Source: Bacteroidota bacterium
GTDB lineage: Bacteria > Bacteroidota > Bacteroidia > Flavobacteriales > Flavobacteriaceae
DNA: 10,044 nt
Assembly (NCBI GenBank): GCA_024278565.1
Contig: JAJRSY010000104.1
Location: forward strand, 1-10,044
Reading direction: 5' to 3'
In this document: one piece after another, positions 1 through 7,188 of the stretch
Layout: each line of letters starts with the position of its first letter
Position numbering within the stretch: position 1 is the first letter of the stretch
Made by a program: the position numbers and the translations under genes
Notes under the pieces: generated by a model
Seen by the model: only the letters and a program-made list of their open reading frames with translations
The model's database searches: none
What the model was told of the DNA's origin: nothing

Positions 1-117
1 CGCATTGTCGGGCAGGCCTACCAAATGGTACCCCACCCCGGTATCAACATTTACCTCAACGGTTATCGTTTGGGCCTCGACCCCAAAAACGGCACTGCCA
101 TAGACTTTTGAAAGCAT
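1..117 (-). CDS. comM: ComM/YifB Mg-chelatase-like AAA+ ATPase, N-terminal fragment
   Basis: Reading the minus strand from ATG at 117 gives 39 codons open to the window edge. They carry the N-terminal signature of the YifB/ComM family: VYGSAVFGVEA, then ITVEVNVDTG, then GYHLVGLPDNA. This is the start of the ChlI-type (S5-like) domain that precedes the AAA+ module. Family members are about 500 residues, so only the first 8% is here. In naturally transformable bacteria ComM is a hexameric helicase that promotes branch migration during integration of incoming DNA; in other lineages its role is less clear. It acts in the cytoplasm. The start is supported by family alignment (M-L-x-K-V-Y-G). The nearest upstream DNA is a repeat element beginning 21 bp before the ATG, so its leader or promoter has probably been altered. 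The plus strand is also open here (stop at 109-111) but is an antisense shadow. Confidence 0.95.
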   Translation of the reverse strand, partial: MLSKVYGSAVFGVEAQTITVEVNVDTGVGYHLVGLPDNA

Positions 118-237
118 ATTTTTGTTCTTGTGCTTTAAGAGACTGTTTTGAAATATGTCAATTATTTTTTTATGCCCGTCCGGTCAGGCGGGTATAGCCT
201 CTTTTTGCGAAGCCAACGCCCCATCTGGCTCCTTATC

Positions 238-259
238 AAAGGCCAAATCGTTGGCCTTT
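238..259. repeat. Perfect stem-loop inside MITE copy 1
   Basis: AAAGGCCAA (238-246) and TTGGCCTTT (251-259) form a perfect 9-bp stem with a 4-base loop. On the plus strand it is followed by one more T then C, so it looks somewhat like an intrinsic terminator; on the minus strand there is no T-run beyond the stem. It lies between comM and its likely promoter, so it could affect comM transcript folding. It is absent from copy 2. Confidence 0.7.
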
Positions 260-271
260 TCATTCGGCCCT

Positions 272-313
272 GTTAAAATTTTGAACCGTAGCGATGCTAT
301 GCTTAAAAATTTT
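272..313. repeat. 42-bp conserved palindromic core shared by both elements (copy 1)
   Basis: This block matches 7287-7328 at 40 of 42 positions, the longest near-identical stretch shared by the two elements. It is an imperfect palindrome: AAAATTTT at both ends, and TAGC-GAT-GCTA near the centre. Both differences are transitions (G/A at offset 12, A/G at offset 34). The conservation stands out because surrounding parts of the two elements differ in length and sequence. Confidence 0.75.
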
Positions 314-390
314 GCCTCATTCTGCATCAAAAACAGCCTATAAAAATTCTAATCACACATTTCAAAACAGTCTCTAAATGTAAAATTATT

Positions 391-416
391 TTTACTAAAG
401 ATACGTATTTAGTAAA
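391..416 (-). promoter_or_regulatory. Palindrome with candidate -7 box, probable original comM promoter
   Basis: TTTACTAAA (391-399) and TTTAGTAAA (408-416) form a perfect 9-bp inverted repeat around 8 bases. On the minus strand it contains TATCTTTA (403-396), seven of eight matches to the Bacteroidota -7 consensus TAnnTTTG; the same octamer occurs upstream of the acylase at 9858-9851. No clear -33 TTTG is visible. With the element and one TAA removed, this box would lie about 40 bp from the comM ATG; it is now about 280 bp away. An operator or structural role is equally possible. On the plus strand the repeat is followed by TTTTT (420-424), but no plus-strand gene needs a terminator here. 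Confidence 0.35.
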
Positions 417-527
417 CTCTTTTTAACAGATATAAGAATATGAGCCGAAATCAGAAGCAGAACAAGAAGAACTTGTTGTATGTTATTTAATTCAATACTA
501 CCATTAATTAAAATCAAAAATCCCGAA

Positions 528-550
528 TTAGTTTGTAATTACTAAACTAA
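528..550 (-). terminator. AT-rich hairpin after the receptor operon
   Basis: TTAGTTT (528-534) and AAACTAA (544-550) flank GTAATTAC plus one unpaired base, giving a nearly continuous palindrome beginning 14 bp past the stop of the last operon gene. On the minus strand it is followed by TTCGGGATTTTTG. The stem has little GC, so it is a weak candidate terminator. The rest of 376-564 is AT-rich and holds no gene. Confidence 0.3.
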
Positions 551-564
551 AACAAATATGTGGG

Positions 565-2361
565 TCATTCCACCCTTATTGTTTCTCTCAAGGATACTGG
601 CTTACCATTGCAGGTAAACCCTTCCAGTAAAATTTCAAAGTCCCCAACAATATCCGAGGTATAAAAATTAATCATCTTTTCTTCTGGTCCCAGTACCATA
701 TTTGGTTTCCAGAACAGTTGGTGCCTATAGTCCGGAATACGATCCTGCTCATTATTTTCCAGATATTCCTGAAAAAAATATTTTTTTGTAGCCAAAGGCT
801 TAAATAAGGTAACATTATATAAATAATCTTTAAAGAATGATTCATGAAAGTTTCCCAAAATAGTCTCTATTGCCATAATTCCCTGAAAAACTTGTGACCC
901 CACTAAATATCGACTCCTTGAAATGTACACATTCTTTATTCTTTTAGCGTTGAAATCAATTATTTCCTTATGGTGTTGGATACAAACCCCGTCCATAATG
1001 ACCAATGGCAGTAGATCGTTGCTTTCTAAATAAAGGTCAAATGGTCTTATCTGAAAAACGGGATCTCTACGATTGCTTTTTTTTATCCAAACATGATCAA
1101 TAATCTCTACCATGGTTTCACTAACAGTTTTAAAACGGGTATAATCATCTAGGTCATATTTTTCATGATAACTTCTATAAAACGAGGTGTCCTCTTCCTT
1201 GGTTATAATAGTATCCGACTTTACGCTTGCATAGGCATTTTCTATCTGATTATGGATACTTCTTGTCAATATCATTTCCTTCATCTCCTCACTTACGGTG
1301 AAGGCATCATGTTCCATACTTCTATATTCAGGGGAATTGTGTTTATCTATCAAAATATCAAGTTCTTCTTTGTCTTCATCAAGTGCTTGAAAGATACCAA
1401 CGGTATTCTCATATTGTTCATCCAAATTAAAATAGAATACCCCATTTTTGTTTGAATTGGCTACTTGAAACATAAAATCTTTTCCTGGAAGAGAAAGAGA
1501 GATTCTTACCCCCGCCATTGGTTTCCCACTATCCTTAGCGATTACTTTACCAGAAATAAGTTCTCCTCTGAGCTCTGGCAAGAAAACCGTCTCATTCAAC
1601 TTTAACGGGGTTTCTTCGTCATGTTTTTTATTAAAGGACAGGTAGTTGTGGGCCAAAGGTATATTTGGACGCTTAAAGTCATCGATTTTTCTGACAGATA
1701 CGGAATAATTTCCATAAGTAGAGTGCTTGGTCAAGCTATTTATTTTAAGGGAAACTTTTTCCCTCTTTTTGAATTTCTTCCTATTGGATGATAATGAAAC
1801 ATAATTCGTTCCACTTTGTATCTTTGGAGCCGATGTCAGAACTGGAACAGGTTTTGGTTCTATAATACTATCGGTTTTAGACGAATCCACTTCTTTTTCT
1901 TCCAAATGGGCTTTAGGAATTATCTGGTAAGGGTTCAGTATACGAACATCAGATTGAAAAAAATGAGTTTGCCCGTCGTTCTTCATCCACTGTGTATACC
2001 CTATTAATTTATAGCTTCCCGTAGGAACCGTAGTTGGTATAAAAAAGTCACCTTGGCCTAGGCCGTTCTCTAGCTTTATTTTATGTCGAAACACTGCTTG
2101 TTCGTCTTTTCCAACCATTTCAACATAGGCTATTTTGCTCAATCGACTTAAATTGCCAGATGCAAGGTTTTGGCAATACACGCTATAGTACATACGCTCA
2201 CCTACAAACAATGTAGTTGAGTTGTAATGTATAAAAACGCTTTCTTTCGGCATACTTTTATACGCCTTTAATAGGTCGTTGTTTTTTATTATCGACTGTC
2301 CATAAAAGGTCCCCATGCTTAAAGCCAAAAAGATAACTGTAACTATTTCTACTCTTCTCAT
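565..2361 (-). CDS. Exported MG2 / carboxypeptidase-regulatory / plug-like protein, last gene of receptor operon
   Basis: This is a 598-residue exported protein from ATG at 2361. That start is preferred because it begins a clean signal peptide (MRRVEIVTVIFLALSMG, likely cut near FYGQ), leaves a 10-bp gap after the DUF4249 stop, and avoids the 59-bp overlap made by the ATG at 2430. Visible modules: an MG2-like beta-sandwich at about 40-145 (GERMYYSVYC, IPTTVPTGSYKLIGYTQW); a second sandwich-like segment at about 185-245; a carboxypeptidase-regulatory-like domain at about 262-345 (GELISGKVIAKDSGKPMAGV); a plug-like segment at about 450-505 (LPLVIMDGV, then RSRYLVGSQVFQGIMAIET); and a conserved tail at about 540-598 (RIPDYRHQLFWKP). 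It has no beta-barrel. MG2 proteins of this kind are often encoded next to TonB receptors in Bacteroidota. It may act at the periplasmic or outer-membrane face with the receptor, but its role is not established. Confidence 0.9.
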   Translation of the reverse strand: MRRVEIVTVIFLALSMGTFYGQSIIKNNDLLKAYKSMPKESVFIHYNSTTLFVGERMYYSVYCQNLASGNLSRLSKIAYVEMVGKDEQAVFRHKIKLENGLGQGDFFIPTTVPTGSYKLIGYTQWMKNDGQTHFFQSDVRILNPYQIIPKAHLEEKEVDSSKTDSIIEPKPVPVLTSAPKIQSGTNYVSLSSNRKKFKKREKVSLKINSLTKHSTYGNYSVSVRKIDDFKRPNIPLAHNYLSFNKKHDEETPLKLNETVFLPELRGELISGKVIAKDSGKPMAGVRISLSLPGKDFMFQVANSNKNGVFYFNLDEQYENTVGIFQALDEDKEELDILIDKHNSPEYRSMEHDAFTVSEEMKEMILTRSIHNQIENAYASVKSDTIITKEEDTSFYRSYHEKYDLDDYTRFKTVSETMVEIIDHVWIKKSNRRDPVFQIRPFDLYLESNDLLPLVIMDGVCIQHHKEIIDFNAKRIKNVYISRSRYLVGSQVFQGIMAIETILGNFHESFFKDYLYNVTLFKPLATKKYFFQEYLENNEQDRIPDYRHQLFWKPNMVLGPEEKMINFYTSDIVGDFEILLEGFTCNGKPVSLRETIRVE

Positions 2362-2371
2362 ACTACTCGAT

Positions 2372-3655
2372 TTATTCTTCGCTCCAAAACTCCGGAACTT
2401 CATTCGTTCCCAATACCGTACAATCTCCACATATCCTGCTTACCACTACATGAGGCCCTTCTACCGTGCCAGGTTCGTCTCCATTGTCTCCATTGCCTCC
2501 ATTGCCTCCATTGCCTCCATTGCCTCCATTGCCTCCAAAGTATCTTACCAAATCATTCTCTACCATAACACTAAGAAAACATGCGCCGTCAATGGTTTGC
2601 ACTAGGGGGGCGCTTTCGAGGCAAGGTACTATATATGATGGCAATGGTTCGCCTGGGAAAAAGTCGTCATAATCAAAAAAAATACGCCGTTCGGAGACCG
2701 TTGCAACATCAAAATACCCAAGCACTTTTTCATTTGTGCCATCTTCTGAAAACACATTGGCACTTAAAAACCCTGGTTGGGTCTCGGAAAAAAGGCTTTC
2801 CGCATTTGAAAACTCATCCAGGGTCTCAAAAAATGCAAAGGCCGAATTCGACTGTACTAACTGCCTTACCAATATGCTATAGCGATGCGATATAATGTAG
2901 TTGTCTTTATTGATGAACCTAACTAGAAGCCGGCTTACCCTATCTTCTTCCAATTCATTGGTATTCTCAAGAATGATGGAATTGGAATAATCCGTGGCAT
3001 AGCAAATTCGCTCTTCATTTTCTCTCGGCACAACCTCGACAGCGCACAGGGGTACATCAGGCCCGGGAACAGTGACCGCCAAGTCTTGCGATACCCATTT
3101 GGGCGCAATGATCTTATAGGTCTCCTCATATTCATATCTGTAATTTCTCGAGCGGCCGCTGGGGTCAAAACTGTCAACATAAATAGCTATGCCATCGGTA
3201 CCATCATCGTGGGTGATCCTCTCGGCATACAAATTATCTATTTGGGCGGCCGAGGGGAGGGTCCTTTTTTCCGAAGCATAAGACCGACCATTACCGGTCG
3301 TAACCAGCAACCGATATTCGTTATCGGCTTCCGCTTCGAAAACAACGGTTGAAACATAGGTGCCCGCCACGGTCTCCTGAAAAACAAATTCGTTTCCCAT
3401 ATCATCAACGATTCTTACGTTCGCATTCGGTTCTGGAACAGGGCCTTCACCCTCGAATTTATATGTACGCCCTAAAAAAACCTCTTGGTGTTTCGGTTCA
3501 TTGGTGATGGTGGCCTCTATTACCAAAACACTTTCAAAGATCGTTGTTTTGGGCTCAAAGGGTTCTACACAATTGCTAGTAACCGAAATAACTAAAGTTG
3601 GTAGAAGAATAAATCGTATTCTTTTAAAAATCATTGTTGCCATAACTGATCTCAT
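2372..3655 (-). CDS. DUF4249 domain-containing lipoprotein
   Basis: Up to 427 residues. The N-terminus is a lipoprotein signal: a basic start, hydrophobic FILLPTLVISV, then Cys29 followed by VEPFEP, the usual beginning of mature DUF4249 proteins. ATG codons at 3655, 3643 and 3634 all fit; the last (MIFKRIRF) gives the most typical signal length. Family features: a first beta-sandwich with FVFQETVAGTYVS, then ERICYATDYSNSIIL, RYSILVRQLV, VLGYFDVATVSERRIFF, and the C-terminal CGDC-VLGTN-PEFW motif (Cys409, Cys412). DUF4249 proteins are paired with TonB receptors across Bacteroidota and are thought to be accessory lipoproteins; function unknown. The gene starts 5 bp after the receptor stop. A Gly-Gly-Asn repeat (374-393) separates the main domain from the CGDC motif. 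Sampled lines are richer in GC than the flanking genes. Confidence 0.93.
   Translation of the reverse strand: MRSVMATMIFKRIRFILLPTLVISVTSNCVEPFEPKTTIFESVLVIEATITNEPKHQEVFLGRTYKFEGEGPVPEPNANVRIVDDMGNEFVFQETVAGTYVSTVVFEAEADNEYRLLVTTGNGRSYASEKRTLPSAAQIDNLYAERITHDDGTDGIAIYVDSFDPSGRSRNYRYEYEETYKIIAPKWVSQDLAVTVPGPDVPLCAVEVVPRENEERICYATDYSNSIILENTNELEEDRVSRLLVRFINKDNYIISHRYSILVRQLVQSNSAFAFFETLDEFSNAESLFSETQPGFLSANVFSEDGTNEKVLGYFDVATVSERRIFFDYDDFFPGEPLPSYIVPCLESAPLVQTIDGACFLSVMVENDLVRYFGGNGGNGGNGGNGGNGDNGDEPGTVEGPHVVVSRICGDCTVLGTNEVPEFWSEE
2481..2537. repeat. 9-bp tandem repeat encoding a Gly-Gly-Asn linker
   Basis: Six consecutive 9-bp units CCATTGCCT, the first with one change (CCATTGTCT), plus a partial CCA. 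On the minus strand they encode (Gly-Gly-Asn)n, grading into GDNGD. The unit is a multiple of three, so gain or loss of copies would alter linker length without breaking the frame. Near-perfect identity of five units points to recent expansion or ongoing slippage. Confidence 0.9.
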
Positions 3656-3660
3656 AAGGT

Positions 3661-6417
3661 TTAGAATTTAAAATTATACGTTATTGTCGGTACGGGAATT
3701 GAAAAAATTGAACTCTTATAAGCTTTTACTTCCCCGTTTTCCGTAACAAAAAATACTGAGTAGGGGTTGTTTCTACCAAACACGTTGTAAATAGAGAAAT
3801 TCCAGAAACTATGGGCAAATTTCTTGATTTTGTGGTTGCCCTCCATATTAAAACTGAGGTCAAGTCTATAATAATCCGGAATTCTGAACTTATTCCGGTC
3901 ACTATAAAATACATACTCTGCATTATTAAAATTATAACTCCCCAAAGGATAGGTGACGGGTCTTCCCGTTTGATATACAAAATTTGCAGATGCACTAAAA
4001 CGCTTGGTAAACTTGTAATTGGCCACTAAGCTAATGTCATGTGGCTTATCAAAATTTGATGGGAAAAATTCACCGTTGTTAACCCTTTCTTCATTAAACT
4101 GGCTATCTAATTTCACAAAAGAGCGTGAATAGCTATAACCTAACCATCCGTTTAGCCTACCTTCATTCTTTTTTATCAAAAATTCTACTCCATATGCCTT
4201 TCCATCACCTTGCAATACCTCGGTCTCGATGGCTTCATTAAGCAGTAATTGCGCGCCTACCTTATAATCTAAAATGTTCGTGGATTTTTTGAAATAACCC
4301 TCAAGACTAAGTTCATATTTAGTGTTTTCAAAATTTTTGTGCAATCCTAACGAAAATTGATTCGCCTCTTGGGGTTTTATATTGAAATCCGAAAGTTTCC
4401 AGGTATCCGTAGGAGATACGGTGGTATTGTTAGATAGGGTATGAATGAACTGATAGATATTATTGTAACTTGCCTTTACCGAAAAATCTGGCATTAAAAA
4501 GTACCTTGCCGATATGCGTACTTCTGGGCCACCATAGGTTTCTATTACTTCATTATTGTCAAATTCTCTTAATTCTACGAATGTTCCATTGTTTTTTGGT
4601 CCATTTTCTTCGTAAATTCTTTGTGATGATTTGCCCAAGGCGGCATAAAAGGAATATCGAAGACCGGCATCGATCAATAATTTATCACTTACTGTAAAAC
4701 TGTCAGAAATAAATATTCCGGATTCCAAGCCTCTCTCCTGTGGGATAATCAAAGTCGTTATTATTGATTCAGGAGAATTGGGTCTTATGCCCCCCGGTGA
4801 GACTACATATAGTTTACTTGAAATACCATAATCAAATTTATGGACATTGCTATGTAAGTATTTCATTTTTAGTTTGAACTCGGTTTCGTTGATCTTATAC
4901 CCTAGTTCAAAATCATTATTCGAGTTCCCATCAAAACCAATCTCAAATCTATATTCGCTATTTGACAACAATACGCTCAAAGAGTTTTTCTCATTGAATT
5001 TATGGTCCCATTTTAATGAAGCAAGTCTGTTGCTATAGTTGAACAAGGAGTCTGATGTTATACTAAAAACATCCTTGCTGAAGTATCCGGTAGCACGTAG
5101 TTCGTTGTTCTCATTGATGGTATGGTTATATTTGGCCACAACATCATAGAAAGAAGCCTTGCTTTCATTCAGTTTTTCCTCATCCAAGGATCTCAAGATC
5201 CAATCGGAATAAGTAGCCCTGCCTCCAACAATAATCGCCGATTTACCTTTAATTATAGGGGTCTCTAGCATGAGGTTACTTGTCACGGGGCCTATTGACA
5301 CCTCACCTGAGAACTTCTGGGTATCGGCATCCTTGGTTCTGATATCGAAAACCGAAGATAATCTTCCTCCATATTCTGCGGGGATACTGCCTTTATAAAT
5401 ATTTACATCACTAGAGGTAAAAGGATTCAATGCCGAAAAAATACCAAAAAAATGGGAAGGGTTATAGATTACGGCATTGTCCAACAAGATAAGGTTTTGA
5501 TCCGTCCTTCCCCCTCTCACATTGTATCCAGAAGCTCCCTCTCCCGCCGTCGAAATTCCCGGAAGGGTCACCGCAGCTTTTAATATGTCTCTTTCACCCA
5601 ATACCAAAGGGATGTTTTTTATTTTTTCTATCTCAAGAACAGTAACCCCGGTCACCGCTTGTTCTACATTTCTGTCTCTATTTCCTTTTACCACGACTTC
5701 ATCCAAAACCTCAAAGCTTTCATTAAGATTAAAATTTAGTTGTCCGTCATTGTATATAATCACCTTCTTTTTGGTAGCTTCAATTCCGAGTGCACTGGTT
5801 TCAAGTATATTGATGCCCACAGGTAGTTCAAGCTCATAATATCCTTTTTCATCGGTAGCCGTACCGATATTTTTACCTTGTACGATTATGGCCATCTCTG
5901 AAATGGGTTTGCCCGTGGTTTCATTTATTGCATATCCTGATAGAAAAAGTTCTTGCTTCCAATTATTCCTTGTCTGTTTCCCAATTCTGACCGTTTCTAT
6001 TTTGCTGTTCTTTGTTGGCCTTTCTTCATTATAAAATAAAGGATCGACTTTCTCTTCACTTTTAACGATTGTTTCTTCCTGTTCGCCAAGGAAACCTTCA
6101 GGAAGCCTGTCATGAATAATGCTGTTTCGTGTGAGAATAACTTTGTTCTTATCAAATACATAAAAATTGATAATGGTATTCTTGAAGATCTCCTCAAGAA
6201 CAGTATTCACTAGAACATTCTTATAGTCTCCGGAAATCGGTTTATTGCTAAACCAGTCATCCACATAAAAAAATTGATAATCGGTAATTTCTTCAATTTG
6301 GGTCAACACGTCTTTTGTGGTGGAGTTTTTAAAGGACAAAGATATTTTAGTTGTATTATCTTGTGCTTCACTAAAGTAAAAGGACAGTGTCAACAATATG
6401 GTTAGCGCTTTTTTCAT
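3661..6417 (-). CDS. TonB-dependent outer-membrane receptor with STN and carboxypeptidase-regulatory domains
   Basis: The 918-residue protein is a complete TonB-dependent transporter. In order: signal peptide MKKALTILLTLSFYFSEAQ; STN (secretin/TonB short N-terminal) domain at about 22-98; a charged linker; a carboxypeptidase-regulatory-like domain at about 158-232 (LSGYAINETTGKPISEMAI); the TonB-box-like EVLDEVVVKG at 236-245; plug domain at about 250-365 (LPGISTAGEGASGYNVRGG, DQNLILLDNAVIYNPSHFFG, EYGGRLSSVFDIRTKD); then a beta-barrel to the C-terminal Phe918. Such receptors import large or scarce substrates across the outer membrane using the proton motive force passed on by TonB-ExbBD. The start overlaps the upstream stop by ATGA, implying translational coupling. 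STN domains can signal to FecR/FecI, but neither is in the window. The plug motif matches receptors that travel with DUF4249. The substrate cannot be inferred. Confidence 0.96.
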   Translation of the reverse strand: MKKALTILLTLSFYFSEAQDNTTKISLSFKNSTTKDVLTQIEEITDYQFFYVDDWFSNKPISGDYKNVLVNTVLEEIFKNTIINFYVFDKNKVILTRNSIIHDRLPEGFLGEQEETIVKSEEKVDPLFYNEERPTKNSKIETVRIGKQTRNNWKQELFLSGYAINETTGKPISEMAIIVQGKNIGTATDEKGYYELELPVGINILETSALGIEATKKKVIIYNDGQLNFNLNESFEVLDEVVVKGNRDRNVEQAVTGVTVLEIEKIKNIPLVLGERDILKAAVTLPGISTAGEGASGYNVRGGRTDQNLILLDNAVIYNPSHFFGIFSALNPFTSSDVNIYKGSIPAEYGGRLSSVFDIRTKDADTQKFSGEVSIGPVTSNLMLETPIIKGKSAIIVGGRATYSDWILRSLDEEKLNESKASFYDVVAKYNHTINENNELRATGYFSKDVFSITSDSLFNYSNRLASLKWDHKFNEKNSLSVLLSNSEYRFEIGFDGNSNNDFELGYKINETEFKLKMKYLHSNVHKFDYGISSKLYVVSPGGIRPNSPESIITTLIIPQERGLESGIFISDSFTVSDKLLIDAGLRYSFYAALGKSSQRIYEENGPKNNGTFVELREFDNNEVIETYGGPEVRISARYFLMPDFSVKASYNNIYQFIHTLSNNTTVSPTDTWKLSDFNIKPQEANQFSLGLHKNFENTKYELSLEGYFKKSTNILDYKVGAQLLLNEAIETEVLQGDGKAYGVEFLIKKNEGRLNGWLGYSYSRSFVKLDSQFNEERVNNGEFFPSNFDKPHDISLVANYKFTKRFSASANFVYQTGRPVTYPLGSYNFNNAEYVFYSDRNKFRIPDYYRLDLSFNMEGNHKIKKFAHSFWNFSIYNVFGRNNPYSVFFVTENGEVKAYKSSIFSIPVPTITYNFKF

Positions 6418-7172
6418 TTGGTCACGGTTTTTTCTTCAGATGGCATCAATATTTCTATCCGTTTCATAAGTGCTTTCATAAAGGCATTGCGATTGGAGTT
6501 TCGAAGAGATCTGGAAACCGAGTAAAAAGAATTGATTTCGTTCTTCATTTCGGGAAATAGGGCCGTAAGATCCTTTTTGCCTTTAATTCTAAAATAGGAA
6601 TTATTATAAATAAGCACATATTGTTCTTTCAGGTCAATAAATTCATAGTACAGGACTTTTTTATCCTTTCTCTTAGAATCATTTTTTCGGTGTTTTACAA
6701 GTAAAACAAAATGTTCGTTATTCAGAGATATCTCATAAAACCCAGAAATACCGGTTTCAAGCGGGGCTTCGTCAATTTTAACGAACCTACGGCCGTCGAT
6801 CGTGAATTCCGCTATTTTATCCTTAAAAAGCTGTAGTGTGACTCCACCTAACCTATCTTTTTGTTTTATAAGCAATTCATCTTCAAACACATCGTACTTC
6901 ATCTCTAGGTTAGAAAAATACTGCCCGTCATAAATAACCGAGCCCTTTAAAAAATTTGGTGAACTTAAAAATTTTGTTTTTTTATTTATTGTCCTATACT
7001 TTTGCTTGTATATAACAGCATTGTACAGACCGGTATTCTCAATCCCGACCAATTGATCAAACCATGCATAATAACCTCTCTCATGCCCAATACCCTGACC
7101 AAAGCTCATGAAAAAATGCAGTATACAGATTGTTGTAAGTATAGCTGTATATATCGTTCGTTTTCTTGTCAT
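6414..7172 (-). CDS. Small exported protein of unknown function, first gene of receptor operon
   Basis: 252 residues with a signal peptide (MTRKRTIYTAILTTICILHFFMSFGQ, cleavage likely after Gln26). I do not recognise a named domain. The mature part looks like a chain of beta-strands: GSVIYDGQYFSNLEMKYDVF at 77-96, EFTIDGRRFVKI at 122-133, GFYEISL at 144-150, and a lysine-rich stretch around 160-172. It ends in a helical region with FPEMKNEINSFY (206-217). This layout (an extruded strand pair with YDVFxDEL, then a xFxIDGxxFV strand) resembles unnamed secreted proteins I associate with TonB receptor loci in Bacteroidota; that is recollection, not a search. Its TGA overlaps the receptor ATG by four bases, so the two are co-translated. 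A periplasmic partner of the receptor is the simplest guess. The start at 7172 is the only ATG before the signal peptide. Confidence 0.85.
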   Translation of the reverse strand: MTRKRTIYTAILTTICILHFFMSFGQGIGHERGYYAWFDQLVGIENTGLYNAVIYKQKYRTINKKTKFLSSPNFLKGSVIYDGQYFSNLEMKYDVFEDELLIKQKDRLGGVTLQLFKDKIAEFTIDGRRFVKIDEAPLETGISGFYEISLNNEHFVLLVKHRKNDSKRKDKKVLYYEFIDLKEQYVLIYNNSYFRIKGKKDLTALFPEMKNEINSFYSVSRSLRNSNRNAFMKALMKRIEILMPSEEKTVTK

Positions 7173-7188
7173 AGTATAGGTTTTAGTT

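Larger units (their letters stand above)
139..374. mobile_element. MITE-like element, copy 1 (intact ends)
   Basis: A 236-bp non-coding element bounded by GAGACTG...CAGTCTC. The inverted ends are perfect over 17 bp (AGAGACTGTTTTGAAAT at 138-154 and its complement at 359-375), with scattered further matches inside. The flanking TAA at 136-138 and 375-377 fits a 3-bp target duplication of TNA type. Such ends and duplication recall the IS1031 group of the IS5 family; that link is from memory and needs ISfinder. There is no transposase and no credible gene, so this would be a non-autonomous derivative. The interior shares two blocks with the second copy at 7229-7434: the left 35 bp, and a 42-bp core at 272-313. 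It sits between the receptor operon and comM. Confidence 0.8.

Noticed and set aside
1..111. Plus-strand frame of 36 codons ending in TGA at 109-111, which looked like the end of a gene
   Set aside because: The minus strand of the same DNA encodes an unmistakable ComM/YifB N-terminus, so the plus frame is an antisense shadow.
155..343. 62-codon plus-strand open frame
   Set aside because: It lies wholly inside MITE copy 1, contains its palindromic core, is not kept in copy 2 and has no protein-like features.
461..477. Hairpin AACAAG-AAGAA-CTTGTT in the gap between operon and MITE copy 1
   Set aside because: A short AT-rich stem of a kind expected by chance here, with no T-run on either strand and no conserved relation to a gene.
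2362..2430. 23-residue N-terminal extension of the MG2-like protein from ATG at 2430
   Set aside because: It would overlap the DUF4249 gene by 59 bp and bury the signal peptide; ATG at 2361 gives a normal exported N-terminus.
2481..2537. CRISPR-like array
   Set aside because: Units are 9 bp, contiguous without spacers, in frame inside a coding sequence: a simple tandem repeat.
2466..2672. Plus-strand proline-rich frame (PLPPLPP repeats)
   Set aside because: It is the antisense reading of the Gly-Gly-Asn repeat in the DUF4249 gene.
5522..5839. Plus-strand frame of 105 codons, and a similar one of 108 codons at 8838-9164
   Set aside because: Both are antisense to strongly recognisable coding sequence (receptor plug region and acylase) and have no independent support.
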